From Diphasiastrum complanatum (taxonomy: Eukaryota; Streptophyta; Lycopodiopsida; Lycopodiales; Lycopodiaceae), in assembly GCA_029204225.1 (NCBI GenBank), contig MU831937.1:1-64000 (forward strand): a DNA stretch of 64,000 nt, in the 5' to 3' direction. This document shows, piece after piece, positions 10,797 to 22,165 of this stretch. The position numbers were made by a program, and so were the translations under genes. The notes below the pieces were generated by a model. It was not told the origin of the DNA. It was given only the letters and a program-made list of their open reading frames with translations, and ran no database searches. The first letter of the stretch is position 1. Every line of letters begins with the position of its first letter.

Positions 10797-10916
10797 ACTC
10801 TTGGGTCAACCCTAACACTAAGGATGCTGCCAAACAGTATTTAAGGCATGGTAGCCGCTGGAAATTTTAATTAACCAGTTACTTTCTAGGCTTGTTGCTC
10901 ATTTGCATTTAGTTGT

Positions 10917-11032
10917 TTTTTAGAGATGATGACCCGAATGCTTACCATCTTTGCCATGGGTGCAAAGGTCTCATCATGGTCAATACCATGTTCTTGTGCA
11001 TATCCCTTGGCCAAACCTTGTCTTATGCTTAT
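10917..11032 (-). pseudogene. Copia reverse transcriptase fragment, downstream part
   Basis: The minus strand reads GLAKGYAQEHGIDHDETFAP followed by MAKMVSIRVII, the start of the Ty1/copia reverse transcriptase domain. It continues the frame of 15512-15243 (...GSINK then HKTRFGQG), so one copia relic was split by the insertion of the element at 11033-15242. The 5-bp CTTAT at 11028-11032 is the target site duplication. No other part of the element is readable below 10917. Confidence 0.85.
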
Positions 11033-11929
11033 TGTTGTAAAGCTAACTCGGGTGCACTCAGCGTGCCCAAAGGGGTGACACTCTCTAAGGTCCCAGAGCA
11101 AGTTAGAACGTCAAGGACTGAGCCTCCGACCTGTGGTGAGCCAGTCAAGTAGTCACAAAGTCATGAGCTAGCTCTAGAGCTCGAGTCATGGCCTAGTCAG
11201 GAAAGCAAGTTGATTCGACCGTCGGGACGGCTCCCGGGACCCATGTCCGGGAGCCAAACTGATTCTGCCAGGCTTAATTAGCAAAATAAAAACTAAGTCC
11301 TAAAAAGCGTGCTTTACCAGAAAGCACTATGTTTCAAACCAGAGGGGGTGCGCCGAATCACAGCAGAACTATAGGGGGAGTCCGGCAAACAGAAACTTGG
11401 GCAGCTCAACCAGCGCCAGGAATCCAGTCGCCAGGTCTCAGCTCCCTCTACTAGCACGAGCCAGGCACAATGCCCAGCACGTGTTGGTGGCCCCGAGACC
11501 GATCAGTCTATGTATGAATGTAACCTCTTCCAAATCTAATAAAGTTGATCCTTGGGGATGATTACCATTTCGGTTTCGCCTCCGGGACTGGTCCAAGTGG
11601 AAGGACCCTTAGTACAACCTTTTTGCGTCGCTGGCGCCTAAGGGTCCCTGTCATCGACATGGGGCTTGTCGCTATGCCAATCGGTCAGTTTGGCGACCAC
11701 TATGCCTTGGGTTTCATGTGTGGCTTGTCTTTGCCTTTGGCCTTTTAGGGCGGATTCTGAGTTGGCTTTCGGGTTGGTTGGGATTCCAGTTTTCTTAAGT
11801 CTGAATGGTTAAGCTTGTTACGTTTCTGAGTTGGCTTTTACGTAAGTGCATGATGGATGAATGTTAGACTTAAGCACGTGTTGGGAAAACCGCTCAAGTC
11901 CCAGCGCCCTTTGAGGCACCGGCGCAACA
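11033..11929 (+). repeat. 5' LTR of the gag-only element
   Basis: Begins TGTTGTAAAG and ends GGCGCAACA; 897 bp. It should hold the promoter and the start of the transcript. It carries a hairpin GTGCTTTACCAGAAAGCAC at about 11310-11328, of the same design as the hairpins in the leader. Confidence 0.9.
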
Positions 11930-11931
11930 TG

Positions 11932-11943
11932 TGGTATCAGAGC
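11932..11943 (+). promoter_or_regulatory. Primer binding site for initiator tRNA-Met
   Basis: TGGTATCAGAGC two bases after the 5' LTR, the standard plant site complementary to the 3' end of initiator tRNA-Met. It marks the LTR boundary and the plus orientation of the element. Confidence 0.93.
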
Positions 11944-12019
11944 CGACTAGCCGGTCAGCTACGCAAGTCTCACATGGATGGCCACATTTTGGGATTTGTC
12001 AGGACAACCGTTGGGCAAG

Positions 12020-12404
12020 GTGCTGCCCACAGTGTAAGCACGGGTGCGTCCACGGTCGGGGTGGTCGGCAGAACGGGGGACTTGATGAGTCAAAGTGCTG
12101 CCCTCGAGGTGTAAGCACGGTCAGTTCTCGCGGTTCGGGCCTAGCGCTGTCTGCACGTAGGACGGATGAGGCAAAGTGCTTCCTAGGTAGGTGAAAGCAC
12201 GGTCTGTACCTTGTGGGGTGCGGGGCGACATATTCGAACCATACGGGTTAACCATTGATACAGAGATGCTGCTCGAATTCGGGTGTAGAGCACGGGTGGT
12301 TAGCTGCCGGTGCGGGATAGCTGCCGATCGTTTAGCTATAAAGGCTATCGACCAAAAAGTGGTGGGGCGTGACTGAGGCAATGTGCTGCTTAATGGTGAA
12401 AGCA
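12020..12404 (+). other. Leader with five GTGCT...AGCAC hairpin units
   Basis: Five short inverted repeats with the arms (G)TGCT and AGCAC occur at 12020-12041, 12095-12118, 12176-12200, 12267-12293 and 12382-12404, each followed by CGG or a close variant. They form no ORF of note. Being in the transcribed leader between primer site and gag, they could fold into a series of stem-loops; a role in packaging or dimerisation of the RNA is only a guess. The same units recur in the related element at 25100-25500. Confidence 0.7.
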
Positions 12405-12479
12405 CGGATGGTTGGATGGATGTTTCCCCGTGGGCTAATTCTGTGATAGATTTGTGTGGGCGCGGCTAGGCAAAGGTCC

Positions 12480-12823
12480 TACGTCACACATGAGATTGAA
12501 GACAGAATTATCGGGGCTCAAACAGAAAGGGTCATTGCGAGAGTACCTCAATAAATTTAGACAGAGTGTATGGATTATTGAAGATATGTCCGAGGCGGAC
12601 AAAAGTCATTACCTATTGTCTGGAATGCAATCTTGGACCCGGGGTGGGATAGACAGCTACATGCCCCTGATTTCAATTCAACTATTCGAGCGGCTGAAAT
12701 GGTTTGTGATTATGAGAGCACATTGGCACCAGCTGCTCCCGCAACCCCAACAAGAGTATTTAGTGGATCCAGACCGAGTCTGAGCTTCTTTTCAAGGGCA
12801 AAATGGCAACCAAGCCTCGAGTA
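12480..12823 (+). pseudogene. Gag capsid region of the gag-only element, frameshifted
   Basis: Reads LKTELSGLKQKGSLREYLNK, FRQSVWIIEDMSEADKSHYL and LSGMQ, the usual core of the Retrotrans_gag domain of gypsy elements (the MSE.DK...L.GM segment). The frame then moves near 12655 and continues as DFNSTIRAAEMVCDYES until a stop at 12822. The zinc-knuckle/protease ORF starts directly after. No convincing start codon for gag is seen upstream, so the N-terminus is missing or diverged. Confidence 0.8.
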
Positions 12824-12825
12824 GC

Positions 12826-13842
12826 GTGAACAAATTCCCAACAAAAATAGGGTTTGGCAACCAAGGCAACAATGGAGGGAACATGTTCCAGAGAAGAAAC
12901 AATGTTGGACCTTCAGCTAGTCACAGCAACAGCTCACCAACAGTGGACAGTTCCATGCGTTGCTTCAACTGTCATCAGCAAGGTCACTCTTGGAGGTCAT
13001 GCCCCAAACCATTGAATAAGCAAATGATGGCTGCCATTGAAGGATTTGATAGGATGGAGAGAGAGGCATTTGATCAAGAAGATGGTGAACAAGATGACGA
13101 AGAGGACCCAGAAACGGATTTGACGGAGTCTGACCTAATTGCCTTGCAACAGATAGGGGCACTTGCGGCATATCGTGAACATCTTATGGCGACTCCTGCG
13201 AGAGGATCCAAGTTATTGTACCTGAAAGGCTGTATTCAAGGCAGGATCATTTACTTCATGGTAGACCTGGGGGCGTCATATAACTACTTGTCAGAAAAAC
13301 TGACAGGGGAATTGGACATCCAATGTGAAGAAAATGTGACTCCTATTTGTGTGGAGACCGCGAAAGGTACAATGACCACTTGTAGATTGGCAACCAGCTT
13401 ACCAATCTCTCTGGGAGCCTGGAAGAATCGACTAACGTTCACAATCTTGAAGATGGATGCCTTCGACGCTATTTTGGGATTAAGCTGGTTTAACGAACAT
13501 GTGGTGGCCTTCTTGGCAAAAGGGGTTAACCTTGTGTTATTATATAATGGCAGGAGACCTTGTGTCATCAGAGCTGTGCCAGGGGACCAACTAGAAAAGA
13601 ACAACACAAATGAACCTGAGCCAACCATTCCTCCCAATCTCATTCACCTCTTTAACGAAGGACAGCCAACAGTGACAGACCAGCTGACACGGGAACAAAT
13701 GGAACCAACATTGCCTATAGTCTCTACATCAAAGGTGAATTCAAGTGACGATGTAGAGCTCAAGGAGCTCACCTTGTGTGACCAAGCGAAAGCTCACTTC
13801 TTTAACGAAGGACATCCAACAGTGACAAACCAACTGACGTGA
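12826..13842 (+). CDS. Gag C-terminus with zinc knuckle plus aspartic protease-like domain, 338 residues
   Basis: An uninterrupted ORF. Residues about 46-59 are a CCHC knuckle, CFNCHQQGHSWRSC, which binds genomic RNA in Gag. An acidic stretch follows (about 84-105). Residues about 136-240 form a retropepsin-like domain: YLKGCIQGRIIYFMVDLGAS, then the hydrophobic DAILGLSWF near the C-terminal end of the fold. The catalytic triad, normally D[ST]G, is DLG here, which keeps the aspartate but loses the Ser/Thr, so activity is doubtful. After the protease the frame continues into two imperfect repeats containing FNEGQPTVTDQLTREQ and FNEGHPTVTNQLT before the stop. Reverse transcriptase does not follow; the interior ends about 480 bp later at the 3' LTR. 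Confidence 0.88.
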   Translation: MNKFPTKIGFGNQGNNGGNMFQRRNNVGPSASHSNSSPTVDSSMRCFNCHQQGHSWRSCPKPLNKQMMAAIEGFDRMEREAFDQEDGEQDDEEDPETDLTESDLIALQQIGALAAYREHLMATPARGSKLLYLKGCIQGRIIYFMVDLGASYNYLSEKLTGELDIQCEENVTPICVETAKGTMTTCRLATSLPISLGAWKNRLTFTILKMDAFDAILGLSWFNEHVVAFLAKGVNLVLLYNGRRPCVIRAVPGDQLEKNNTNEPEPTIPPNLIHLFNEGQPTVTDQLTREQMEPTLPIVSTSKVNSSDDVELKELTLCDQAKAHFFNEGHPTVTNQLT

Positions 13843-14323
13843 GGTCAAATGGAGCCAACATTGCCTGCAGTTTCTACATCAAAGGTGAATCTAAGTGCCG
13901 ATGCAGAGCTCAAGGAGCTCAACCTGGACGACCAAACGAAATATCTAGAGTCCTAGGGGACTCATCCAGATGTGCGACGAAAACGACATATCGGAAGCTT
14001 AAGGGAGCCGTAAGTACCTTTTTCTTTCATGTTAATAAAGTAAGCCGCATTTCTCATCGAGGAGTGAGCTTCAGTCTAATGTCTAAGTGCAGCAGCTTCA
14101 CACAGGTTTTACGTAAGTGAACTAGATCCACACTTTTCCTGTGCTGGGTGTAAAACACAATATCATTACTCCGCTTTACAGTTGGTTTTCTTTGGCCGGT
14201 GAATCAAGCCCGTGCTCTTGTATATGTGACTAAAGTCTGGCCGGTGAATTAAGCCCGTGCCATGAGTCTTAGGTTCTAGTTTGGCCCTGATAAGGACATC
14301 AGCTTTCTCAAATGAGGGGAGGA

Positions 14324-15242
14324 TGTTGTAAAGCTGACTCGGGTGCACCCAGCGTGCCTTGTAAGACTCAAAGGGGTGACACTCTCTAAGGTCCCAGAGC
14401 AAGTTAGAACGTCAGGACTGAGCCTCCAACCTGTGGTGAGCCAGTCAAGTAGTCACAAAGTCATGAGCTAGCTCTGGAGCTCAAGTCATGGCCTAGTCAG
14501 GAAAGCAAGTTGATTCGGCCGCCGGGACAGCTCCCGGGACCCATGTCCGGGAGCCAGACTGATTCTGCCAGGCTTGCCAGACTTAATTAGCAAAATAAAA
14601 ACTAAGTCCTAAAAAGCGTGCTTTACCAGAAAGCACTATGTTTCAAACCAGAGGGGGTGCGCCGAATCACAGCAGAACTATAGGGGGAGTCCGACAGACA
14701 GAAACTTGGGCAGCTCAACCAGCGCCAGGAATCCAGTCGCCAGGTCTCAGCTCCCTCTACCAGCACGAGCCAGGCACAATGCCCAGTACGTGTTGGTGGC
14801 CCCGAGACCGGTCAGTCTATGTATGAATGTAACCTCTTCCAAATCTAATAAAGTTGATCCTTGGGGATGATTACCATTTCGGTTTCGCCTCCGGGACTGG
14901 TCCAAGTGGAAGGATCCTTACTACAACCTTTTTGCGTCGCTGGCGCCTAAGGGTCCCTGTCATCGACATGGGGCTTGCCGCTATGCCAATCGGTCAGTTT
15001 GGCGACCACTATGCCTTGGGTTTCATGTGTGGCTTGTCTTTGCCTTTGGTTACCTTTTGGGGACGGATTCTCAGTTGGCTTTCGGGTTGGTTGGGATTCC
15101 AGTTTTCTTAAGTCTAAATGGTTAAGCTTGTTACGTTTCTGAGTTGGCTTTTACGTAAGTGCATGATGGATGAATGTTAGACTTAAGCGCGTGTTGGGGA
15201 AACCGCTCAAGTCCCAGCGCCCTTTGAGGCGCCGGCGCAACA
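14324..15242 (+). repeat. 3' LTR of the gag-only element
   Basis: 919 bp, preceded by the polypurine tract TGAGGGGAGGA (14313-14323) and followed by the CTTAT duplication at 15243-15247. Differences from the 5' LTR include small insertions near 14360 and 14575 and a change near 15050. It supplies polyadenylation signals in an intact element. Confidence 0.9.
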
Positions 15243-15512
15243 CTTATTGATAGATCCATCTTGGTTAGCCTTCATCTTGAAGATTTATTTGCATCCAATA
15301 GCTTTCTTGTCCTGAGGTAACTCCACCAATCGCCATATTTCATTCTTCATAAGAGCTTGATACTCAAAATCCATTGCTTGGATCAACTCCTCTTTGTTCC
15401 TTGCTTCATCTACACATGTAGGTTCATCAAAAGAGGCTAGGAAAGCAAATTTTGTTTCAACAACCACTTGCTTACCTTTCTGATCATATGTGAGCCTCGA
15501 AGGTGTTTGCAT
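15243..15512 (-). pseudogene. Copia fragment, integrase/RT junction, upstream part
   Basis: Minus strand reads SRLTYDQKGKQVVVETKFAF, LASFDEPTCVDEAR and WRLVELPQDKKAIGCK, then after a stop or two GSINK at the edge. These are the standard blocks before the copia reverse transcriptase core and closely resemble those of the intact element (TYDEKGKQVV..., LVKLPKDKKAIGCKW). It joins the piece at 10917-11032 once the inserted element is removed. Nothing more of the integrase is readable above 15512. Confidence 0.85.
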
Positions 15513-15519
15513 TTGTGTT

Positions 15520-17350
15520 TGTGAGAGACTGTGGCTGAGTTTATAAGATTAGAGAATTAGTTGTCATTGTTTTTTGTTCAAAGATTGCTTTCTTGAGAGG
15601 TGTCTTGATTCATGTTAGGATAGTTTTTTATGCTTCATGAAGGTCACTATCTATGAAACAAAGTAATAAACTGCAAATCATTGTTTCAAACCATGAAGGC
15701 CCTGTCCATTGTCAATTCTGAACAAGACAAAGGTTATTAAACAATCTTTGAAGATTGTTGGCTACCAAAGAAACCTGTCCATTTCTGATTTGAGGGTAGA
15801 TTCACCGTAGAGAGAAGAGCAGATTGGATAGCTTCGTAGATCACTACCTATAGCGGTTTAATCCTGGTTATCTGTGGCATATCCATTTGTTTGCTAGCCA
15901 TTTCCAATTTGCATCAACCTGTGGTCAGACCTGGCCTATGTGCTCACCTCCTTCTCTGGCCACGATCCCTGCCTGTGCGACTCTCTAGCAGACCCTCGCT
16001 GGCCCTCTGCTGGTTGCTTGATGTGGCTTGCTCCCTACCTTCCTGATCTGCACCCTCTGCCTTCTCCATTTGCGCTCAGCCTGCCTGCTGCGACCTGTCC
16101 CTCCTTTTTTGACCTGCGCCTATCTCACAGGCTATTCCAGCAATCTCACATTGTGGATCGCTGACCTTCCTACGTGCAAAACTCCTTGCTTGATCCGCTA
16201 CCCTGCCCTGCGACCTCCTTTCTTTCTGGTAACGGCCCATCCTCCTTCTCTGGCCACGATCCCTGCATGCGGCTCTCTAGCAGACCCTCGTTGGCCCTCT
16301 ACCTGCGAGTTTGCCCATTCTTTGTTATCAGCCACTTCATTTACTCCCTGTTTGCGGGATTGACCTGATCGCTACCCTGTCTGCGGCCCTCTACCTGCGA
16401 GTTTGGCCTGTGTCTAACCCTTGCCTGCAGCTCGTTGCTGCCCGTCTGCTCGTTGAGGCCGATCTGCCTCGCTCTCTTCCTCCACCTACCCATGACCCTG
16501 CTTGTGGTCATTCCTTCCCTAGATCTGTGTGAAAGGAAGAAAAAGGAAGAAGATTTATTAATTGGCCTACTTCAGCGTTTAGCTTTGTTTCTAATCCTTT
16601 CTCCATTCTATAGGCACCGTGTCCAATGTTTGTGCGGAATGAAAAACCTGCTAGTTTGTGCTATTTGCTTATACATAGTGTCTACCTGTGATTGCCATTC
16701 TTTAACAAACTCTAAGTCATAAATGATGAGATTCTAGCGTAGGTTTCTCATATTGACTCCATAGCCCAATTGTCGAGAGGAGTTGGTTTGACCGTTTGCT
16801 GCATCCGAAGGGGAGTATAGAGTCTATAGTATCTTCTATCTTGCTTGTCTATCACTGCTTGGAGTGTGCCTTATCACATTTAGGCTCTACGATATTTGAG
16901 AAAGACTCCAGCTCATGGCTTTGCAGATCTTCATGATTTGAATCTTGTGAAACTCTATATTATCCTCATGGTCTGATTGCAGACCATATCACCATCAGTA
17001 ACAAATATTCTCGAAGCCTATGCAAACGGTTTAGATGAAAATTAGGCATTTATTACCTCACTCGTTAAGTGATTTCTAGTTCATACACGAGTCAGGCTTG
17101 TACGTCTCATCGGTATCTCAAAAGCCAGAGCTTACACATGTGATCTCTTGTCCATTTCAAAGTTCCTTAGGCTATCTGAAGATTGTCGGTAGACCGTTAG
17201 GAATTTGCCTTGCCGATTGCCATTGAAAGTGCCTGTGATCATGAAAGGTCTTATTTTCGATTCCATGTCCAATGGAGCTTGAGCTGTAATTGTGGTATAG
17301 ACCGACTTCCATAAGAAGTCCCTTAGATTGGTAGCCTATTTGGGGGTGGT
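15520..17350. other. Non-coding stretch with degenerate CT-rich direct repeats
   Basis: No gene is recognised. Between 15949 and 16407 a motif with CTCTGGCCACGATCCCTGC, CTCTAGCAGACCCTCG and GGCCCTCTACCTGCGAG recurs three times (about 15949-16010, 16228-16318 and 16367-16407, the last partial). Long open frames here follow from the CT-rich composition. The rest (16540-17350) shows nothing specific. Confidence 0.55.
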
Positions 17351-17354
17351 TTTA

Positions 17355-18533
17355 TAATCCTTCAAGGAAGTGTACATGGAGCAACCCGAGAGCTACATTT
17401 CATCTACAAAGCCAAATCATGTGTGTCTTCTACATAAGAGTTTGTATGGTCTTAAGCAAGCACCAAGGAGTTGGTATGCTAGGCTTAACATTTTTTTACT
17501 GTCTCAAAGGTTTGTTATGAGCGAGTATGATCATTCATTTTATTATAGGTTTGCTGGAAATGATATTACCATTTTGCTAATCTATGTGGATGATATCAGC
17601 TTGAGTGGTGGAAACAATCAAGATGTTGATGATATCAAGAGTGCTCTCAAGCAGGAGTTTGAGGTGCATGATCTTGGTCATTTGCATTACATTTTAGGAA
17701 TAGAAGTGATTAGACCTTCTCAATCTACTTTCATTTTTCAAGATAAGTATGCTAATTCTATTCTAAAGAGATTTTATATGGTAGATGCAAAGTCTTGTGA
17801 TACACCTATGGAGTCAAATGTAAAGCTAACTATAGAGTTAATGAAAGATCCTTCAAGGACATTACTCTCTATAGGAAGATAGTTGGTTCACTTGTATATC
17901 TAACCATCACAAGACCAAGCTATTGTGTTGGTAGATTAAGCCAATTTATGCAAGATCCTAGTGAGGAGCATTGGGAGCTAGGAAAAAGAGTTTTGAGATA
18001 CATCATGGGAACTCAAGATTTTGGCATATTGTATGAGGGATCATCATCTAACTTGTTTGTATTTTTAGATTCAGACTTTGCTGGAGATCAAATTGATAGG
18101 AAATCCATAAGTGCACATTGTATTTTCATAGGTGATGGAGCTATATCATGGATGTCAAAGAAACAAAACACTATCTCATTGTCATCTAGTGAGGCTAAGT
18201 ACAAAGCACTATTTCATTGCACAAAAGAGATGATATAGATTAAGAGGATGATCACGGATCTTCACTTGCTGGATTTTTCAGAGATCCCAATAATCTTTTG
18301 TGACAACCTATCAGCCCAAAATTTGGCAAGCAATCCTATATTTCATGCTAGGAGCAAGCATATTGAGGTGGCATAGCACTTTGTGAGGGAGCAAGTCATT
18401 AAAAAGGAGGTGGAGTTTCAAAGGAATGTGTAGTTGATATTCTCACCAAAGCATTGACAAAAGACTTGTTTACAAAGCATAGGACTTCACTTGGAGTATT
18501 CTCAAAGTCTATGCTAAAACTAGTTGAAGAGGG
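17355..18533 (+). pseudogene. Copia reverse transcriptase/RNase H relic
   Basis: Begins in the RT with VYMEQPESYI, then SLYGLKQAPRSWYARLN, the catalytic LLIYVDDISLSGG (about 17577-17615) and LHYILGIEVIRPSQSTF. After a frameshift near 17865 the RNase H domain follows: FLDSDFAGDQIDRKS, SKKQNTISLSSSEAKYKAL, FCDNLSAQNLASNP and ARSKHIEVA. In-frame stops near 18236 and 18376 and a small deletion near 18420 break it. The 5' half of pol and all of gag are missing. The sequence is clearly of the same lineage as the intact copia at 29105-35535. Confidence 0.9.
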
Positions 18534-19010
18534 TGTGTCAAAATTTGTCAACTAATTTGCTACTTTTGACATATTTGTTTATTTGGCAATTGAGGCCAAT
18601 TTTCATATTAGACTTAGAGCTTGAATTTTCAAAGTTATATTAGTCTAAAATTATTCGAATTACCACTTTTGAAAAGTGAAAGAAATAGTAGGAGATCGAG
18701 TTTAGTGACTCAAATTTGAATGTTGGAGACATTGAATCTAGTCCACATTAATAGTAGGGTTTTTGTTATGGAGGGAAACCAAGCTCATTAATGATGCATG
18801 GAACTGTTATAAAAGGATGTAAACTCATGGGAGAATTGATTCTTCTCTCTCTCATCTCATTTCATGCTTATACATGAGTTCTCTTGGGTTGATCTATTCA
18901 TTGGTGCACTATCTTGATGATATCTTGCAATCTTGTGTGTAGAATGCTCATATTTTGGTATATCCGGATTCACACGTGTGAGATACATTAGCTTATTATT
19001 TTTGTACGGA
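18534..19010 (+). repeat. Probable start of the 3' LTR of the copia relic
   Basis: Directly after GAAGAGGG, the position of the polypurine tract in the intact copia, the sequence TGTGTCAAAATTTGTC begins an LTR-like region. I could not find the matching end, so the right border is only a guess. From 19010 to about 20180 I see no gene; a minus-strand ORF at 19294-19046 has no recognisable features. Confidence 0.4.
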
Positions 19011-20199
19011 CAGAAACTTCATATTATCTTAAGTTTGATGTTTGATCAATATCTTATTGAGTTTGCATCTCTTTCATCAAGTAGATGTTGATTTTCTATA
19101 TTGCAAATGGTGTAAATTGTCTTTTCTTTCAAACCGAAGATCAAGAGATGATTTTGGATCTTAATGATTGAGAAAATATTCACAGTTGCCAATGTATCAA
19201 TTGTGGCACAGGATATGGGAAAAATTTTGTCAACTTGATGTTCAAACTTTGTGCTAGCTAAAAGTTTTGAAACCTTGAGCCTAGCTTTCTCCATAATGGC
19301 ATGATATAGTCATAGTTAATCTAAAACTAGTGAAAAAATTAATAAGTCATGAAAAACAATTAAGTGCAGAGAACTCTTAAGACATAAAAAACAAAAGTTG
19401 TGTGCTGAGAATGAGACAACAATGTCAAACATTTATACTGTTTTTGTTTTTTTCAAAATGACAGTTATTCTAATTTCAAAATATGTAATGTTCTATAGTT
19501 TCACTTTTGAATTTGATGTACTGATAACTATTGCTTAGCAATATGTTGATATCGATTTTGTGCACTTAATTTTTTTTCATAAGTTTTGATAATGTATCAT
19601 TGACAATTCCTTACAAAAAGGTAATGTCGGTGTTCTATGCACATTTTTGGCCAAAAAAAAATCAATGAATACATTCAACAATTTAAACCAACTTAACCGA
19701 ATATTTTTGGACCCAATACTTATTTTCATAGATTTTTATACATCAGTAAAGAGCTTGCATCGAAATGATTTTGAAATAGTGTGGTTAGGAGTAATGCATT
19801 CATCATTGTCCAAGCTTGGAAGTGGAATTACCTCAAGATTTCCAAAGTCTACATGTATATTTGGAATGTAGAGCGATTTATAAAACTAGATACCACTATT
19901 GATAGGTTCTTTTGAAGATCTTCTTTTATATTGCAATTTTTCTAGATATAAATGTATGACACCCAATATACCTGTAAGTGATTGTGTGGGCTCCCATTCA
20001 CTTAGATTTGATGGATATAAATAGCAGAGTATGAGATTCTAAATATATATTTAAATGTTGTTGGATAAAATAAAGATAAAATCGCAATGATTTAGATACT
20101 TACAATTGCATTCATAGTGAATTCCAATGATAGTGCAAATGCTCACGTTTATCGATGGGTTACCTAAAAGCTATCAAGTGGATGTTTGAAGGAATCATC

Positions 20200-22165
20200 C
20201 AAAAATCTTAGAAGATGTTATTAGGGCTGCCAATTTTTTTGATGATACCCCTAAGCCACATAGAAATCATCACCCTAATGAGCAAAAAAAGGATTTCCAA
20301 TTCAAACATAAGGATAAGAAATCTGCCAATGAGACATCTTCCCATCCTAATCCTAAGAAACCCAAACACAATATTAAAAATCATCAAAGTGTTAAGAAGG
20401 ACCTAGCGAAAGTTGGCAAGAAAGAACAAGACCTCAACCTTAGATGCTCAACCTTCCCATCAAAAGAAGTGTGAAGAAATATTGTGTGAAAATGGCATTT
20501 GGAAGTAAAATTCTGAACTTATGGATCATATAGTTCCTAATGTACCATTGCACATACAAGATTATTTTGAGAAGCTAGAATTTCATGTCGTTAATCTAGC
20601 AAATGTGGATGTTGTTCTTGGAAAACAATGGCATTATGATAAGAATAAGTCAATGAAAATAGATTTTGTTGAAAAGTCATTAATTTCTATGCATGATCAT
20701 TCTTTAGTTACGATAGGTGCTAGTTTAAGTGATACTATTGGTGTTCATCATTACTTTAAGCATGAACTTAATTCTTTGATAAAGAACACAAAGTATAAAC
20801 TTTCTTTATGTTTTCACAAGAAATTAATTTACGCCAATGATGGAATTCTTAAACTTAATGCCATAAAAATACCAAGTGAGAACACTCTCAAATTTGAAGC
20901 CTATAGTGAACTAAGGAGGGAATTCGATAATGTTTTTCAAGACCTTCCTATAGGTTTACCACTTGAAAGGTCTATAGATCACAAGATTAACCTTATACTT
21001 GGTTCGATTACAATTGCACAATGCCCTTATAGGATGAGTGCATCAGAAGAGGCTGAGGTACAAAGATAATTATGTGAATATCTAGAGAAGAGGTGGGTAA
21101 AACCTAGTAAATCTCCTTGGGTGTCATGGTTCTGGTCGCCAAGAAGGATGGGACTATTAGGTTTTGCATAGACTATAAGAAATAAAAGAAGTTTACAATT
21201 AGAATTAGATATCCACTATTGTAGATGGATGACCTAATATATTAGCTTTGTCGTGCAAGGTACTTCACCAAGATATATCTAAGGTCATGATATCATCAGA
21301 TATGCATTAGGGTAGAGGATATACCTAAGATGGGTTTTCGAACCTGGTTTGGACACTACGAGTTTTTGGTGCTTCCATTTGGTTTAATGCACAAAAACCT
21401 TTCCAACAAATGATGAACGATTTGTTTAGGCCATATTTGGGAAGATTCATGGTTGTATTCTTGGATGATATCCTAGTGTTTAGTAAGACTTTGCAGAAGA
21501 TAAAGAACATCTTAGGATTATCTTGGACATCTTAAGTAAGGAAAAGCTCTTTGCCAAAGAGTCTAAGTGTTACTTTTTCAATAGGAAATTATCATGCTTG
21601 AGATATGACATTTCCCAATGAGGGGTGGATATTGAAGCTGATCGTATCTGGAAGGTTATTAAATGGCCTACTCCTACTGCAGTGCACAAAATCAAGTCTC
21701 TCTTGAATTTTGTTGGGTTTCTCCATAGACATATACCCTAGTTTGCTACAATGATATTTCCTCTCACCCAAGCTTTGAGAGAGACTTTAAAAAGCTTAGT
21801 CGGAGGACTAAGAGTCCACAAGTGGCATGGACATAGGATATGAACAATAGTTTTGAGTTGCTTAAGAAAAGCATGACATCAACACCAACCTTGATCATTG
21901 GCGATCCTACTAAACCATTCCTAGTTAGAACCTATGCTAGTGACTATGTGATTGGAGCTGTCTTCATGTAGGATGGACATCTTGTTGCTTTTGAAAGCAA
22001 GAAACTCAATCTGGGTATTGTATCAATGAAAAGGAGCTTTATGTGATTGTTCATGCTTTAAAAATTTGGTGACATTATCTGTATGGAATAAAATTTTAAG
22101 TGTTGACCGATCATCAAACTCTTCAACACTTCTATGATTCCATAGATTTGAAGGGGAGGCAAGCA
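20200..22165 (+). pseudogene. Gypsy pol relic: gag end, protease, reverse transcriptase, RNase H
   Basis: A lysine-rich gag tail (20200-20400) leads to a protease end, VVNLANVDVVLGKQWHYD (20590-20640), in an ORF from 20521 to 21069 that also carries the RT entry ...HKINLILGSITIAQCPYR and MSASEEAEVQR. The RT core then continues through frameshifts: VLVAKKDGTIRFCIDYKK (21128-21182), FLVLPFGL (about 21360), [20 protein letters not shown] and [10 protein letters not shown] (21400-21490), with FLDD in place of the usual Y/FVDD. A connection block with FVGFLHRHI (near 21715) and RNase H (YASDYVIGAVFM, VAFESKKLN; 21935-22010) complete it. Many stops and shifts mean it is inactive. Integrase is not readable downstream. 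Confidence 0.88.

Larger units (their letters stand above)
11033..15242 (+). mobile_element. Non-autonomous gag-only LTR retrotransposon (TR-GAG type), 4.2 kb
   Basis: Complete by structure: LTRs of 897 and 919 bp (TGTTGTAAAG ... GGCGCAACA), target site duplication CTTAT at 11028-11032 and 15243-15247, a tRNA-Met primer site at 11932-11943, and a polypurine tract directly before the 3' LTR. The 2.4-kb interior codes only for gag and a protease-like domain; reverse transcriptase, RNase H and integrase are absent. Such elements must use the enzymes of an autonomous gypsy partner. The LTRs differ by a few short indels (about 9 and 12 bp) and scattered substitutions, so the insertion is not very recent. 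The element has noticeably higher GC than the flanks. Confidence 0.92.

Noticed and set aside
11545-12405. ORFs in LTR and leader of the gag-only element, on both strands
   Set aside because: They fall on LTR and hairpin repeats and recur in the 3' LTR; no protein signature.
15940-16722. Several long plus-strand frames rich in Pro, Cys and Leu
   Set aside because: They overlap in different frames over CT-rich degenerate repeats, with no conserved motif.
19046-19294. Minus-strand ORF of 82 residues
   Set aside because: No motif, no homologous context, and AT-rich composition; treated as chance.
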